Both the position numbers and the translations under genes were made by a program. From Streptomyces sp. NRRL S-31 (lineage in GTDB: Bacteria; Actinomycetota; Actinomycetes; Streptomycetales; Streptomycetaceae), in assembly GCF_000718775.1 (NCBI RefSeq), contig NZ_JOCB01000005.1, forward strand, positions 1 through 64,000: a stretch of 64,000 nucleotides of DNA, read 5' to 3'. Position 1 is the first letter of the stretch. Each line of letters starts with the position of its first letter. Below, in pieces: positions 36,723-47,036 of the stretch. The notes beneath the pieces were generated by a model. The model did no database searches and had not been told where the DNA came from. It worked only from the letters and a program-made list of their open reading frames with translations.

Positions 36723-38473
36723 CACTGCGAGGCGCGCGTGAGCGCTGGGTGCGGACCGGCGGGGTCGAGCTGTGCGTGGCCGAGCTGGGCGACCCGAAGC
36801 AGCCGACGGTCGTCCTGGTGCACGGCTACCCGGACAGCAAGGAGGTCTGGTCGGAGGTCGCGGCCCGTCTCGCCGACCGCTTCCACGTGGTCCTGTACGA
36901 CGTCCGGGGCCATGGCCGCTCCACGGCACCGCGGCCGCTGCGCGGCGGCTTCACGCTCGCCAAGCTCACGGACGACTTCCTGGCCGTCGCGGACGCGGTC
37001 AGCCCGGACCGGCCGGTGCACCTCGTCGGGCACGACTGGGGCTCGGTGCAGTCCTGGGAGTTCGTCACCGTCGGCCGCACCGAGGGCCGGATCGCCTCGT
37101 TCACCTCGATCTCCGGGCCGTCCCTCGACCACTTCGGGCACTGGATCAACGCGCGCGTGAAGCGTCCGACGCCCCGACGGGCGGGCCAGCTCCTCGGCCA
37201 GGGCGCCAAGTCCTGGTACGTCTACCTGCTGCACACCCCGGCCCTGCCGGAGCTGGCCTGGCGCGGACCGCTCGGCAGGCGCTGGCCGGAGATCCTGCGC
37301 CGGATCGAGCGGGTGCCCGGCGGCGACTACCCGACCTCCTCCCTGCCCGCCGACGCGGCCCACGGCGCCTGGCTCTACCGGGACAACGTCCGCCCCCGGC
37401 TGCGCAGGCCGCGCCCGGACGCCTACGCGCACGCGCCCGTGCAGCTCATCACGCCCCAGGGGGACGCGTTCCTCTCGGAGCGGCTCTACGACGACCTGGA
37501 GCGGTGGGTGCCGCGACTGACCCGCCGCACGCTGCCGGCCCGGCACTGGGTCCCGCGCACCCGCCCCGACCAGGTGGCCTCGTGGATCGCGGAGTTCGCC
37601 GGGTCCGTGGAGGGCGGCCGGCCCGCCGAGCGGCCCACCGGCCGGCACGCCGACCGGTTCGCCGGGCAGCTGGTACTGGTCACCGGCGCGGGCAGCGGCA
37701 TCGGCCGGGCGACCGCCTTCGCCTTCGCGGAGGCCGGCGCACGGGTGATCGCCGTCGACCGCGACGCCGAGGCCGCGACCCGCACCGCCGAGCTGTCCCG
37801 GCTCGTCGGCGCCGCCGAGGCATGGGCCGAGACGGCCGACGTCTCCGACGAGCAGGCCATGGAGAAGCTGGCGGAGAAGGTCCACCGCGCGTACGGCGTG
37901 CTGGACGTGCTGGTCAACAACGCGGGCATCGGCCTGTCGGGCTCCTTCTTCGCCACGACGACCGACGACTGGCGCAGGGTGCTGGACGTGAACCTGTGGG
38001 GCGTGATCCACGGCTGCCGGCTGTTCGGGGCCCGCATGGCCGAGCGCGGCCAGGGCGGCCACATCGTGAACACCGCCTCGGCCGCGGCGTACCAGCCGTC
38101 CCGTGCCCTGCCGGCCTACAGCACCTCCAAGGCGGCGGTGCTGATGCTCTCCGAGTGCCTGCGCGCCGAGCTGGCGTCCCAGGGCATCGGCGTCACGGCG
38201 GTCTGCCCGGGCATCGTCAACACCGGCATCACCTCAACGGCCCGCTTCGCCGGCGTCGACGAGGCGGAGCAGCGACGCCGTCAGCAGCGGTCCGCCCGGC
38301 TGTACGGGCTGCGCAACTACCCGCCGGAGAAGGTGGCCGACGCCATCCTGGACGCGGTGGTCCAAAACAAGGCGGTGGTCCCGGTCACCCCGGAAGCCCG
38401 GGGCGCGCATCTGCTCGCCCGGTTCGCGCCGGGGCTGCTGCGGAGGGTGGCGCGGGTGGAGCCGAGGTTGTGA
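36719..38473 (+). CDS. EphD-like fusion: alpha/beta hydrolase plus short-chain dehydrogenase
   Basis: This 584-aa protein joins an alpha/beta hydrolase (~1-300, [13 protein letters not shown]; nucleophile Asp in [10 protein letters not shown]) to an SDR (~315-584, [19 protein letters not shown]; catalytic Ser/Tyr/Lys in [20 protein letters not shown]). The same architecture is found in mycobacterial EphD (about 590 residues), which is linked to lipid modification. It starts at GTG 36719 within the M24 gene stop. Substrate is unknown, likely an epoxide or hydroxylated lipid. Confidence 0.88.
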   Translation: MTLRGARERWVRTGGVELCVAELGDPKQPTVVLVHGYPDSKEVWSEVAARLADRFHVVLYDVRGHGRSTAPRPLRGGFTLAKLTDDFLAVADAVSPDRPVHLVGHDWGSVQSWEFVTVGRTEGRIASFTSISGPSLDHFGHWINARVKRPTPRRAGQLLGQGAKSWYVYLLHTPALPELAWRGPLGRRWPEILRRIERVPGGDYPTSSLPADAAHGAWLYRDNVRPRLRRPRPDAYAHAPVQLITPQGDAFLSERLYDDLERWVPRLTRRTLPARHWVPRTRPDQVASWIAEFAGSVEGGRPAERPTGRHADRFAGQLVLVTGAGSGIGRATAFAFAEAGARVIAVDRDAEAATRTAELSRLVGAAEAWAETADVSDEQAMEKLAEKVHRAYGVLDVLVNNAGIGLSGSFFATTTDDWRRVLDVNLWGVIHGCRLFGARMAERGQGGHIVNTASAAAYQPSRALPAYSTSKAAVLMLSECLRAELASQGIGVTAVCPGIVNTGITSTARFAGVDEAEQRRRQQRSARLYGLRNYPPEKVADAILDAVVQNKAVVPVTPEARGAHLLARFAPGLLRRVARVEPRL

Positions 38474-38485
38474 AACCCACGCCCG

Positions 38486-38539
38486 TTGTCCACAACTTCG
38501 CCAAAAATCCTGTGGATAACCGCACTTGGCTGTGGATCA
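38486..38539. promoter_or_regulatory. Second DnaA-box cluster (two exact boxes, one near-match)
   Basis: The 179-bp gap has TTGTCCACA at 38486, TGTGGATAA at 38511 and TGTGGATCA (one mismatch) at 38531, 25 and 20 bp apart. These lie before the luciferase-like gene. Confidence 0.6.
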
Positions 38540-38652
38540 AACCTCCGTCCGGGAAAACCCGCGTGATCTGCGTCTCCCACCCGGTACGGCCGCGTGCGTG
38601 CGCACCGTGACCGCCTCCCCCGCCGCCGGCGGCGCCGCTTACGCTCGGGGAC

Positions 38653-39555
38653 ATGAGTCTGCGTCTGAGCACCGTGATCCTCCCGTACCGCCGCTGGCAC
38701 GAGGGCGCCCGTTCGGCGTGGGTGCGCGCCGAGCAGCTCGGCTTCCACACGGCGTACACCTACGACCACCTGTCCTGGCGCAGCTTCCGCGACGGCCCCT
38801 GGTTCGGTGCCGTGCCGACCCTCACGGCCGCCGCGGCGGTCACCGACCGGCTGCGCCTCGGCACGCTGGTCACCTCGCCCAACTTCCGCCACCCGGTGAC
38901 CCTCGCCAAGGAACTGATCTCCCTGGACGACATCTCGGGCGGCCGGGTCACCCTCGGCATCGGCGCGGGCGGCACCGGGTTCGACGCGACCGCCCTCGGC
39001 CAGGAGCCGTGGACGCCGCGTGAGCGCGCGGACCGGTTCGCCGAGTTCGTGCCGCTCCTCGACCGGCTGCTCACCGAGGACGCGGTGTCGTACGAGGGCC
39101 GGTTCTACTCGGCCCACGAGGCCCGGAACATCCCCGGCTGTGTGCAGCGCCCCCGGCTGCCGTTCGCCGTGGCGGCCACCGGACCGCGCGGTCTCGCGCT
39201 GGCCGCGCGGTACGGCCAGGCGTGGGTGACGACCGGTGACCCGAAGCTCTACGAGTCCGGTACGCCGGAGCAGTCCGTCGAAGCCCTGCGCGGCCAGCTC
39301 GGCAAGCTGTCCGAGGCGTGCGGGGCCGCCGGGCGGGACGCGGCCGAGCTGGACAAGGTCCTGCTCACGGGCTTCACCCCGGACCGCGGCCGGCCGCTGG
39401 AGTCCCTGGACGCCTTCGTGGACTTCGCCGGCCGCCACCGGGAGCTGGGCTTCACCGAGATCGTGATCCACTGGCCCATCCCGGACTCCGACTTCGCCGC
39501 GGACGAGAAGGTCTTCGAGCGGATCGCCGTGGAGGCCCTGGCGCAGCTGGACTGA
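38653..39555 (+). CDS. LLM-class (luciferase-like) flavin/F420-dependent oxidoreductase
   Basis: This 300-aa TIM barrel protein resembles bacterial luciferase/F420 oxidoreductases: [50 protein letters not shown] and [13 protein letters not shown]. Cofactor may be F420 or FMN; the sequence does not decide. It is a monocistronic-looking gene with DnaA boxes in its upstream region. The start ATG 38653 is consistent with family N-termini. Confidence 0.85.
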   Translation: MSLRLSTVILPYRRWHEGARSAWVRAEQLGFHTAYTYDHLSWRSFRDGPWFGAVPTLTAAAAVTDRLRLGTLVTSPNFRHPVTLAKELISLDDISGGRVTLGIGAGGTGFDATALGQEPWTPRERADRFAEFVPLLDRLLTEDAVSYEGRFYSAHEARNIPGCVQRPRLPFAVAATGPRGLALAARYGQAWVTTGDPKLYESGTPEQSVEALRGQLGKLSEACGAAGRDAAELDKVLLTGFTPDRGRPLESLDAFVDFAGRHRELGFTEIVIHWPIPDSDFAADEKVFERIAVEALAQLD

Positions 39556-39761
39556 CGGCCGCACCCAGCCGGGGGCCGGGGCCTCCGGCGCCGCCTTCAT
39601 GTCCGCGGGGGGCGCCGGCCCGGGCGCCGGGGGTCCGTAGGGTTGTGACGGCCCTGGGCTCCGTGGGATGACGCGTCGGGCGACTGTCCCGGGACGTCGG
39701 ATGTGTCTCATCTGTGCGCTCTCGTGCACGGCCGTGCGGAGGGCTGCGCGAGAATGGCCGG

Positions 39762-40634
39762 GTGACCTCAGCGACCAGACAGCCCGGGACCCCTGCCGCC
39801 GCCCTGCCGGCGCGGCTGATCGCCACCGACCTCGACGGCACTCTGCTGCGCGACGACAAGTCCGTCTCGGCACGGACCGTCGCCGCGCTGGCCGCCGCCG
39901 AGGAGGCCGGGATCGAGGTCTTCTTCGTCACCGGCCGGCCGGCCCGCTGGATGGACGTGGTCAGCGACCACGTCCACGGTCACGGCCTGGCGATCTGCGG
40001 CAACGGCGCCGCCGTGGTCGACCTGCACGGCGACCCCGGAACCCACCGGTTCGTGATGGTCCGCGAGCTGGCCCGGGAGAACGCCCTGAACTCCGTACGG
40101 CTGCTGCGCGAGGCGGCGCCCGGCACGGTGTTCGCGGTCGAGCAGACCTACGGCTTCCACCAGGAGCCGGGCTATCCCAAGCTGCACATGGAGATACCCG
40201 ACAACCTCATGGACGCCGGGGAACTCCTCGCGCCCGACGGCCCGTGCGCGGCCCAGTCCGTGCTGAAGATCCTCGCCTACCACCCGACCCTCGACCCCGA
40301 CGCCTTCCTCACGCTGGCCCGCCTGGCGGTCGGCGCCCACGCCAACGTCACCCGCTCCAGCCCCAGCGCCCTGCTGGAACTCAGCGGCCCCGGCGTCTCC
40401 AAGGCCAGCACCCTCGCGCTGTGCTGCGCCGAGCGCGGTATCTCGCACGAGGAGGTCGTGGCCTTCGGGGACATGCCGAACGACGTCGAGATGCTGACCT
40501 GGGCCGGCCAGTCCTACGCGATGGGCAACGCCCACCCGGACGTCGTCGCCGCCGCGTCGGGCCGTACCGTCGCCAACAACGACGACGGGGTGGCGGTGGT
40601 GATCGAGCGGATCCTCGCCGACCGCATGCGGTAG
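39762..40634 (+). CDS. HAD-superfamily Cof-type phosphatase
   Basis: This 290-aa protein has HAD motif [13 protein letters not shown], motif [11 protein letters not shown], a Lys near GVSKASTLA, and motif [12 protein letters not shown]. It is a paralogue of the enzyme at 31196. GTG 39762 is the chosen start, since an Arg-rich N-terminal extension from 39714 is not typical. It ends convergent to the cytochrome bd export gene. Confidence 0.85.
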   Translation: MTSATRQPGTPAAALPARLIATDLDGTLLRDDKSVSARTVAALAAAEEAGIEVFFVTGRPARWMDVVSDHVHGHGLAICGNGAAVVDLHGDPGTHRFVMVRELARENALNSVRLLREAAPGTVFAVEQTYGFHQEPGYPKLHMEIPDNLMDAGELLAPDGPCAAQSVLKILAYHPTLDPDAFLTLARLAVGAHANVTRSSPSALLELSGPGVSKASTLALCCAERGISHEEVVAFGDMPNDVEMLTWAGQSYAMGNAHPDVVAAASGRTVANNDDGVAVVIERILADRMR

Positions 40635-40687
40635 ACACCCGCGCCGTCCCTGAGGCACCCGGTCCCGGCGGGCCGTACGGGCACCGC

Positions 40688-43600
40688 TCACCGCACTCCG
40701 GCCGGTGCCTCCGCCTCGGCCTCCCGCGCCGCCATCTCCCGCAGGGGACCGTCCTCGGCCCGCAGCCGCTCGTACGGCCCTCGCTGCACCACCCGGCCCG
40801 CGTCGAGCACGATCACCTCGTCCACCGCGTCCAGCCCGGCCAGCCGGTGGGTGATCAGCAGCGTGGTACGGCCCTCCGTCGCGGCCAGCAGATCGGCGGT
40901 CAGGGCGTCCGCCGTCGCCAGGTCCAGGTGCTCGGCGGGCTCGTCCAGGACCAGCACGGGGAACCCGGCCAGCAGCGCGCGGGCCAGCGCCAGCCGCTGC
41001 CGCTGTCCGCCGGACAGCCGTGCCCCGTGCTCGCCGACGAGCGTGTCCAGGCCGTCCGGCAGCGAGTCCACCCAGTCCAGCAGCCGGGCCCGGGCCAGCG
41101 CCGCGCGCAGGTCGGCCTCGGTCGCGTCCTTCCGGGCCAGCAGCAGGTTCTCCCGCACCGAGCTGTCGAAGAGGTGCGCGTCCTGCGCGCACAGTCCGAC
41201 GAGCCGCCGTACGTCGTCCCCCGCTAGGGCGCACGCGTCCACCCCGGCCAGGGTGTACGAGCCCGCCGCCGGGTCCAGGAACCTCAGCAGCACCTGCGCG
41301 AGGGTCGTCTTGCCGGCCCCGGACGGCCCCACCACCGCGATCCGGCGCCCCCGCTCCAGTGTCAGGTCCAGCCCGGCGAGCGCCTCCTGCCGCTGCCCGG
41401 CGTACCGCGCGACCACACCCTTGACGACCACCGGGAACGGCGAGACCGGCGCCTGCCGGGGCGACTCGGGCTCGTGTACGGGCTCGGCGGCGTCCAGGAT
41501 CTCGTACACACGCTCCGCGCTGCGCCGCACCCGCTGCCGGTACCGCACGGCGAGCGGCAGCCCCAGGACGGCCTCGAAGGCGGCCAGCGGGGTGAGTACC
41601 ACCACCGCCATCGCCACGCCGTCCAGCCGGCCGTCCGCCACCGCCCGGACGCCCAACACCGCGGTGGCCGCGACGGTCAGCCCGGAGATCAGCGCGGTGA
41701 GCCCGTCCCCGAGCCCGGTGACGGCGGCGGCGCGCGCGGCGATCCGGGTGAGGGTGCCGTCGGCCCGCCGGGCCGCGGCCGCGCGGGCCGGCAGCGCGCC
41801 GGCGACGGTCAGCTCGGCGGTGCCGGTGAGCAGGTCCGTCACGCGGGTCGCCAGTACTCCCCGGGCGGGCGCCAGCCGCCGCTCGGTCCGCCGGGCCGCG
41901 GTCGCGGTCAGCAGGGGGACGCCGGCACCCGCCGTCAGCAGGCCCGCCGCCAGGGCGGCACCGGCCTCGGGCAGCAGCCAGGCCGTGAAGCCGACGGACA
42001 CGGCGGAGACGGTGAGGGCGGCTCCGGCGGGCAGCAGCCAGCGCAGCCAGTAGTCCTGGAAGGCGTCCACGTCCGCGACCAGCCGGGTGAGCAGATCGCC
42101 GCGCCGGGCGCCGCGCAGTCCGGCGGGGGCCAGGCGCTCCAGACGCCGGTAGACCGCGACCCGGGTGTCGGCCAGCATCCGCAGGACGGCATCGTGCGAC
42201 AGCAGCCGTTCGGCGTAGCGGAAGACGGCCCGCCCTATCCCGAAGGCGCGGGTCGCGGTCACGGCGACCATCAGATACAGCACCGGCGGCTGCTGCGAGG
42301 CCCGCGAGATGAGCCAGCCGGAGGTGGCCATCAGCCCCACGGCGCTGCCCAGCGCCAGACCGCCCAGTGCCAGGGCACCCACGAGCCGGCCGCGCGATCC
42401 CCGGCCGAGCCCGCGGACCCGGGCCAGGACACCGCGCCCGCCCCGGGGCGCCCGTCCCGCCGGAACGCCGGCCGGTTCGGCTTCCGGCCCGCCGGACCCG
42501 GTCCCCGCCGGGTCGCTTCCCGGCCGCGCGGACCGGGTATCGGGAACTCCACCGGGGGCACCGCCGGGCTCCGGCTCCCCTGTCGGCTCGGTGCCGGTCA
42601 GCCGCACCACCCTGTCGGCCACCGTCAGCAACGCGGGCCGGTGGACGACGAGCAGGACCGTGCGCCCGGCCGCGAGCCTGCGCACCGCCGCCACGACATC
42701 CGCTTCCGTCGCCCCGTCCAACGCGGCCGTCGGCTCGTCCAGCAACAGCACCGGCCGGTCCGCGAGGAACGCCCGGGCCAGCGCGAGCCGCTGCCGCTGC
42801 CCCGCCGAGAGCCCCGCCCCGTCCTCCCCGAGCAGGGTGTCGACGCCCTCCGGCAGCGCCGCCACGAAGTCCCAGGCGCCCGCGTCCCGCAGCGCCCGCC
42901 GCACCGCGCCGTCGTCGGCCCCGGGCCGGGCCAGCCGCACGTTCTCCGCGACGGTCCCGGCATACAGGTGCGGTCGCTGCGGCACCCACGCGATCCGGGA
43001 CCGCCACTCCTCCAGGTCGAGCCCGGCGAGATCGGCGCCCCCGATCAGCACCCGCCCCTCGGCTGGCCGTACGAACCCCAGCAGGGCGCTCAGCAGCGTC
43101 GACTTGCCCGCCCCGCTCGGTCCGACCAGCGCGACGGTCTCCCCGGGGCCGACGCTGAACGACACCCCGGTCACCGCGTCCGACGAACGCCCCGGATACC
43201 GGACGGTCACGCCCTCGAAGGCCACGGAGCCCGCGGGCACCGCAGCGGTGCCCGACCCCGGCACCGGCGTCTCCAGCACGGTGAAGATCTCCTCCGCCGA
43301 GGCGAGCCCCTCCGCCGCCGCGTGGTATTGCGCCCCCACCTGCCGCAGGGACAGATAGGCCTCCGGCGCCAGCACCAGGATCATCAGCCCGACGTACAGG
43401 TCCATCTCGCCGTGCACGAGCCGCATCCCGATCGTCACGGCGACCAGCGCGACGGACAGCGTGGCCAGCAGCTCCAGCGCGAAGGAGGAGAGGAAGGCGA
43501 TCCGCAGCGTGCGCAGGGTGGCCTGCCGGTACTCACCGGTGATCCGGCGGATGGACTCGGCCTGCGCCTTGGCCCGGCCGAACACCTTGAGCGTCGGCAG

Positions 43601-44227
43601 TCCCGCGACCACGTCCAGGAAGTGGCCGGACAGCCGGGACAGCAACCGCCACTGACGGTCCATCCGGGACTGCGTCGCCCAGCCGATCAGCACCATGAAG
43701 ACCGGGATCAGCGGCAGGGTGCCGACGATGATCGCCGCCGACACCCAGTCCTCGGTGACGATCCGCGCCAGCACCGCCACCGGCACGACCACGGCGAGTC
43801 CCAGCTGCGGGAGGTAGCGCGAGAAGTAGTCGTCCAGGGCGTCGACCCCGCGCGTGCCGAGGGTGACGAGCGAGCCGGTGTGCTGACCGCTGAGCCATCC
43901 CGGACCGAGTGCCGCCGCCCGGTCCAGAAGCCGTCCGCGCAGCTCCGACTTCACCGCCGCGCTCGCGCGGTGGGCGGCGAGTTCGGTGAGCCACGCGACC
44001 AGCGATCGCCCCACGGCCACGGCGGCCAGCAGCACCAGCGGAGTCCGCAGGTCGGTGACCGACTGCCCGCGCTGGAACGCGCCGACGACGATCTCGGCGA
44101 CGAGCATCGCCTGAGCGATGACCAGCCCGGCACCCACGGCCCCCAGACCGACGACGGCCGCGAGGAAGAGACGGGTGGCGCGGGCGTACCGCAGAAGCCG
44201 TGGATCGATTGGTTTCACGTGAAACAT
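40688..44227 (-). CDS. cydDC: CydDC fusion: thiol/heme ABC exporter for cytochrome bd assembly
   Basis: This 1179-aa protein fuses the two half-transporters. Each half has six membrane helices and a nucleotide-binding domain: half one (Walker A GPSGAGKST, signature LSAGQRQRLALARA, VLLLDEPTAALD) and half two (GPSGAGKTT, LSGGQRQRLALARA, VLVLDEPAEHLD). A Pro/Gly-rich linker (~540-605) joins them. It exports cysteine/glutathione-like reductants or heme-related ligands needed for cytochrome bd. The start codons encode MFHVKP because a parS site overlaps the translation start. Confidence 0.93.
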   Translation of the reverse strand: MFHVKPIDPRLLRYARATRLFLAAVVGLGAVGAGLVIAQAMLVAEIVVGAFQRGQSVTDLRTPLVLLAAVAVGRSLVAWLTELAAHRASAAVKSELRGRLLDRAAALGPGWLSGQHTGSLVTLGTRGVDALDDYFSRYLPQLGLAVVVPVAVLARIVTEDWVSAAIIVGTLPLIPVFMVLIGWATQSRMDRQWRLLSRLSGHFLDVVAGLPTLKVFGRAKAQAESIRRITGEYRQATLRTLRIAFLSSFALELLATLSVALVAVTIGMRLVHGEMDLYVGLMILVLAPEAYLSLRQVGAQYHAAAEGLASAEEIFTVLETPVPGSGTAAVPAGSVAFEGVTVRYPGRSSDAVTGVSFSVGPGETVALVGPSGAGKSTLLSALLGFVRPAEGRVLIGGADLAGLDLEEWRSRIAWVPQRPHLYAGTVAENVRLARPGADDGAVRRALRDAGAWDFVAALPEGVDTLLGEDGAGLSAGQRQRLALARAFLADRPVLLLDEPTAALDGATEADVVAAVRRLAAGRTVLLVVHRPALLTVADRVVRLTGTEPTGEPEPGGAPGGVPDTRSARPGSDPAGTGSGGPEAEPAGVPAGRAPRGGRGVLARVRGLGRGSRGRLVGALALGGLALGSAVGLMATSGWLISRASQQPPVLYLMVAVTATRAFGIGRAVFRYAERLLSHDAVLRMLADTRVAVYRRLERLAPAGLRGARRGDLLTRLVADVDAFQDYWLRWLLPAGAALTVSAVSVGFTAWLLPEAGAALAAGLLTAGAGVPLLTATAARRTERRLAPARGVLATRVTDLLTGTAELTVAGALPARAAAARRADGTLTRIAARAAAVTGLGDGLTALISGLTVAATAVLGVRAVADGRLDGVAMAVVVLTPLAAFEAVLGLPLAVRYRQRVRRSAERVYEILDAAEPVHEPESPRQAPVSPFPVVVKGVVARYAGQRQEALAGLDLTLERGRRIAVVGPSGAGKTTLAQVLLRFLDPAAGSYTLAGVDACALAGDDVRRLVGLCAQDAHLFDSSVRENLLLARKDATEADLRAALARARLLDWVDSLPDGLDTLVGEHGARLSGGQRQRLALARALLAGFPVLVLDEPAEHLDLATADALTADLLAATEGRTTLLITHRLAGLDAVDEVIVLDAGRVVQRGPYERLRAEDGPLREMAAREAEAEAPAGVR
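44212..44225. promoter_or_regulatory. parS site at the cydDC start
   Basis: GTTTCACGTGAAAC is a perfect 14-bp palindrome, the ParB-binding consensus; it overlaps codons 1-5 of cydDC. Confidence 0.9.
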
Positions 44228-44248
44228 GCCCTTCGGTCCAGAGGGTGC

Positions 44249-44262
44249 GTTTCACGTGAAAC
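44249..44262. promoter_or_regulatory. parS site between cydDC and cydB
   Basis: A second perfect GTTTCACGTGAAAC starts 37 bp from the first, forming a pair. Confidence 0.9.
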
Positions 44263-44277
44263 ACACCCTCGGCGGAC

Positions 44278-45297
44278 TCAGTGCGCGGCGCCCGCAGCAG
44301 CGTCGGGAGCGATGTGCTGCGTGCCGATCCGCTTGCGGAACACCCAGTAGGTCCAGCCCTGGTACAGCACGACGAGCGGAGTGGCGATCGCCGCCAGCCA
44401 CGTCATGATCTTGAGGGTGTAGGGGCTCGACGAGGCGTTGCCGACCGTCAGGCTCCAGTCCCCGTTCAGGGTGGACGGCATGACGTTGGGGAAGAGCGAC
44501 AGGAAGAGCATCGCCACGGCGGCCACGATGGTGACGCCGGAGAGCGCGAACGCCCATCCCTCGCGCCCTGCCTGGTTGGCCACCAGGGCGGTGATCAGGG
44601 CGACGACGGCCACGACCACGGCAACCAGGCTCTTGCCGTCACCGCTGTCGGCCTGCGTCCACAGCAGGAACGCGAGCGCCACGACGGCCGTGACCAGGCC
44701 GACCCATCGGGCCAGCTTCCGTGCCCGTGCCCTGATCCCCCCCACGGTCTTGAGCGCGGTGAAGACCGCTCCGTGGAAGGTGAACAGCGTGAGCGTCACC
44801 AGCCCGCCGAGCAGGGCGTAGGGGTTGAGCAGGTCCCAGACACTGCCGACGTACTCGAAGTGCTGGTCGATCTTCACGCCCCGCACGATGTTCGCGAAGG
44901 CCACGCCCCACAGGAACGCTGGGATCAGCGAGGTCCAGAAGATCGCCGTCTCCCAGTTGCGCTGCCAGTTCTCCTCCGGCCTCTTGGCCCGGTACTCGAA
45001 GGCCACGCCCCGGACGATCAGGCAGACCAGGATGAGCAGCAGGGGCAGGTAGAAGCCGGAGAAGAGGGTGGCGTACCACTCCGGGAAGGCGGCGAAGGTC
45101 GCGCCGCCCGCGGTGAGCAGCCACACCTCGTTGCCGTCCCAGACCGGACCGATGGTGTTGATCAGCACCCGGCGTTCGGGCCGGTCGCGGGCGAGCAGCC
45201 TGGTGAGGATGCCGACTCCGAAGTCGAAGCCCTCCAGGAAGAAGTAGCCGGTCCACAGGACGGCGATCAGGACGAACCAGACGTCGTGAAGTTGCAT
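44278..45297 (-). CDS. cydB: Cytochrome bd ubiquinol/menaquinol oxidase subunit II
   Basis: This 339-aa integral membrane protein has about nine helices and the CydB N-terminal signature WFVLIAVLWTGYFFLEGFDFG. It pairs with CydA to form the high-affinity terminal oxidase. It lies 15 bp after cydA and upstream of cydDC, with a parS pair at its 3' side, so the order is cydA-cydB-cydDC as in other actinomycetes. Confidence 0.95.
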   Translation of the reverse strand: MQLHDVWFVLIAVLWTGYFFLEGFDFGVGILTRLLARDRPERRVLINTIGPVWDGNEVWLLTAGGATFAAFPEWYATLFSGFYLPLLLILVCLIVRGVAFEYRAKRPEENWQRNWETAIFWTSLIPAFLWGVAFANIVRGVKIDQHFEYVGSVWDLLNPYALLGGLVTLTLFTFHGAVFTALKTVGGIRARARKLARWVGLVTAVVALAFLLWTQADSGDGKSLVAVVVAVVALITALVANQAGREGWAFALSGVTIVAAVAMLFLSLFPNVMPSTLNGDWSLTVGNASSSPYTLKIMTWLAAIATPLVVLYQGWTYWVFRKRIGTQHIAPDAAAGAAH

Positions 45298-45312
45298 GAC
45301 TGTTCCCCCGGC

Positions 45313-46821
45313 CTAGTACGAGAAGGCCATCGGCTTGTCGGCGTCACGGGTGTCGCCGCCGATCTTCGTGGGCGGGTTGAGGTCGGCCTCGGTCAGTTCG
45401 GGCGGGCCGGCCTTGACGTACTTCGCGAGCAGCTTGACCTCGACCACGGCGAGGATCGCGTACAGCGCGGTGAAGACGGTCATCGAGGTGATGACCTCGC
45501 CCTGGGAGACACCGGGGGAGACCGCGTCCCGGGTCTGGAGGACGCCGTAGACGACCCACGGCTGGCGGCCCATCTCGGTGAAGATCCAGCCCCAGGAGTT
45601 GGCGATCAGCGGGAAGGCCATGGTCCAGGTCGCGACGCGCCAGTACCAGGGGGTGAGCTTCGGGCTGAGCGCCTTGTTCCTGAACAGCACCAGGTGCGGC
45701 ACCTCGTCGTCGCCTACCCGCAGGTGCTGCGGCAGCAGGAACTTCTTGCGGGTCAGCCAGAGACCGGCCAGCCCGATGGCGAAGGAGGCCATGCCGAAGC
45801 CGATCATCCAGCGGAAGCCCCAGAAGGCGACGGGGATGTTGGGCCGGTAGTCGCCGGGACCGAACTTCTGCTGCTCGGCCTTGTTGACGTCGTTGATGCC
45901 GGGGACGTACGAGGTGAAGTCGTCGTCGGCGAGGAAGGACAACAGGCCCGGTATCTCGATGGCCACGCTGTTGTGGCCCTTGTCCACGTCGCCGTAGGCG
46001 AAGATCGAGAAGGGTGCCGGCTTCTGGCCGTCCCACAGCGCCTCGGCGGCGGCCATCTTCATCGGCTGCTGCTTGAACATCACCTTGCCGAGGGTGTCGC
46101 CGCTGATCGCGGTGAGCAGGCCGGCGATGACCACGGTGATCAGACCGAGCCGCAGCGTGGTCTTCATCTCGCGGATGTGCTTCTTGCGGGCCAGGTGGTA
46201 GGCGGATATGCCCACCATGAAGGCGCCACCGGTCAGGAAGGCCGCCGAGAGGGTGTGGAAGGCCTGGCTCAGGGCGGTGTTCTGGGTCAGCACGGCCCAG
46301 AAGTCGGTCAGCTCGGCACGCCCCCGAGCCTTGTCGATCTTGTAGCCGACCGGGTGCTGCATCCAGGAGTTGGCCGCCAGGATGAAGTACGCCGACAGGA
46401 TCGTGCCGATCGAGACCATCCAGATGCAGGCCAGGTGGATCTTCTGGGGCAGCCTGTCCCAGCCGAAGATCCACAGGCCGATGAACGTGGACTCGAAGAA
46501 GAAGGCGATCAGCGCCTCGAAGGCGAGCGGGGCGCCGAAGATGTCACCGACGAAGCGCGAGTAGTCCGACCAGTTCATACCGAACTGGAACTCCTGCACG
46601 ATGCCGGTGACCACGCCCATCGCGATGTTGATCAGGAAGAGCTTGCCCCAGAACTTCGTCGCCCTGAGGTACTTCTCCTTCTCCGTGCGCACCCAAGCCG
46701 TCTGGAGCCCGGCCGTGAGCGCGGCCAGGGAGATCGTCAGCGGAACGAACAGGAAGTGGTAGACGGTGGTGATGCCGAACTGCCAGCGCGCCAGTGTCTC
46801 CGGCGCCAAAGCCAGGTCCAC
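45313..46821 (-). CDS. cydA: Cytochrome bd oxidase subunit I
   Basis: This 502-aa protein reduces oxygen with quinol electrons. Heme ligand region RWQFGITTVYHFLFVP includes the conserved His, and the Q-loop is short, as in actinobacterial CydA. It works under low oxygen. The start is GTG 46821 (GTAAGGAGAG upstream); the longer frame upstream encodes no conserved residues. A Rex operator lies 84 bp before the start. Confidence 0.95.
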   Translation of the reverse strand: MDLALAPETLARWQFGITTVYHFLFVPLTISLAALTAGLQTAWVRTEKEKYLRATKFWGKLFLINIAMGVVTGIVQEFQFGMNWSDYSRFVGDIFGAPLAFEALIAFFFESTFIGLWIFGWDRLPQKIHLACIWMVSIGTILSAYFILAANSWMQHPVGYKIDKARGRAELTDFWAVLTQNTALSQAFHTLSAAFLTGGAFMVGISAYHLARKKHIREMKTTLRLGLITVVIAGLLTAISGDTLGKVMFKQQPMKMAAAEALWDGQKPAPFSIFAYGDVDKGHNSVAIEIPGLLSFLADDDFTSYVPGINDVNKAEQQKFGPGDYRPNIPVAFWGFRWMIGFGMASFAIGLAGLWLTRKKFLLPQHLRVGDDEVPHLVLFRNKALSPKLTPWYWRVATWTMAFPLIANSWGWIFTEMGRQPWVVYGVLQTRDAVSPGVSQGEVITSMTVFTALYAILAVVEVKLLAKYVKAGPPELTEADLNPPTKIGGDTRDADKPMAFSY

Positions 46822-46904
46822 GTCGTCACTCTCCTTACTACGGCGTGGTGCAGCGGCGGTTTGCCCCTCTTGCCACTCACATACAGGAGCAAACCAGACG
46901 CGCT

Positions 46905-46922
46905 TGTGAACGCGTTCACATT
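46905..46922. promoter_or_regulatory. Rex operator (ROP) for cydABCD
   Basis: TTGTGAACGCGTTCACAT matches the Streptomyces Rex palindrome at nearly all positions (core TGTGAACGCGTTCACA). Rex senses NADH/NAD+ and represses cyd genes when oxygen is plentiful. Confidence 0.9.
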
Positions 46923-47036
46923 CACAAGCCATTATGACGCACTGATTTTCAGCCGTGGCACGGGGGTCTCCCCTTCGCCGGCACGTCAGGCCCTCGACGG
47001 CGACTTCAACATCTCGTTGAATTGCGCGCCCCGCAG

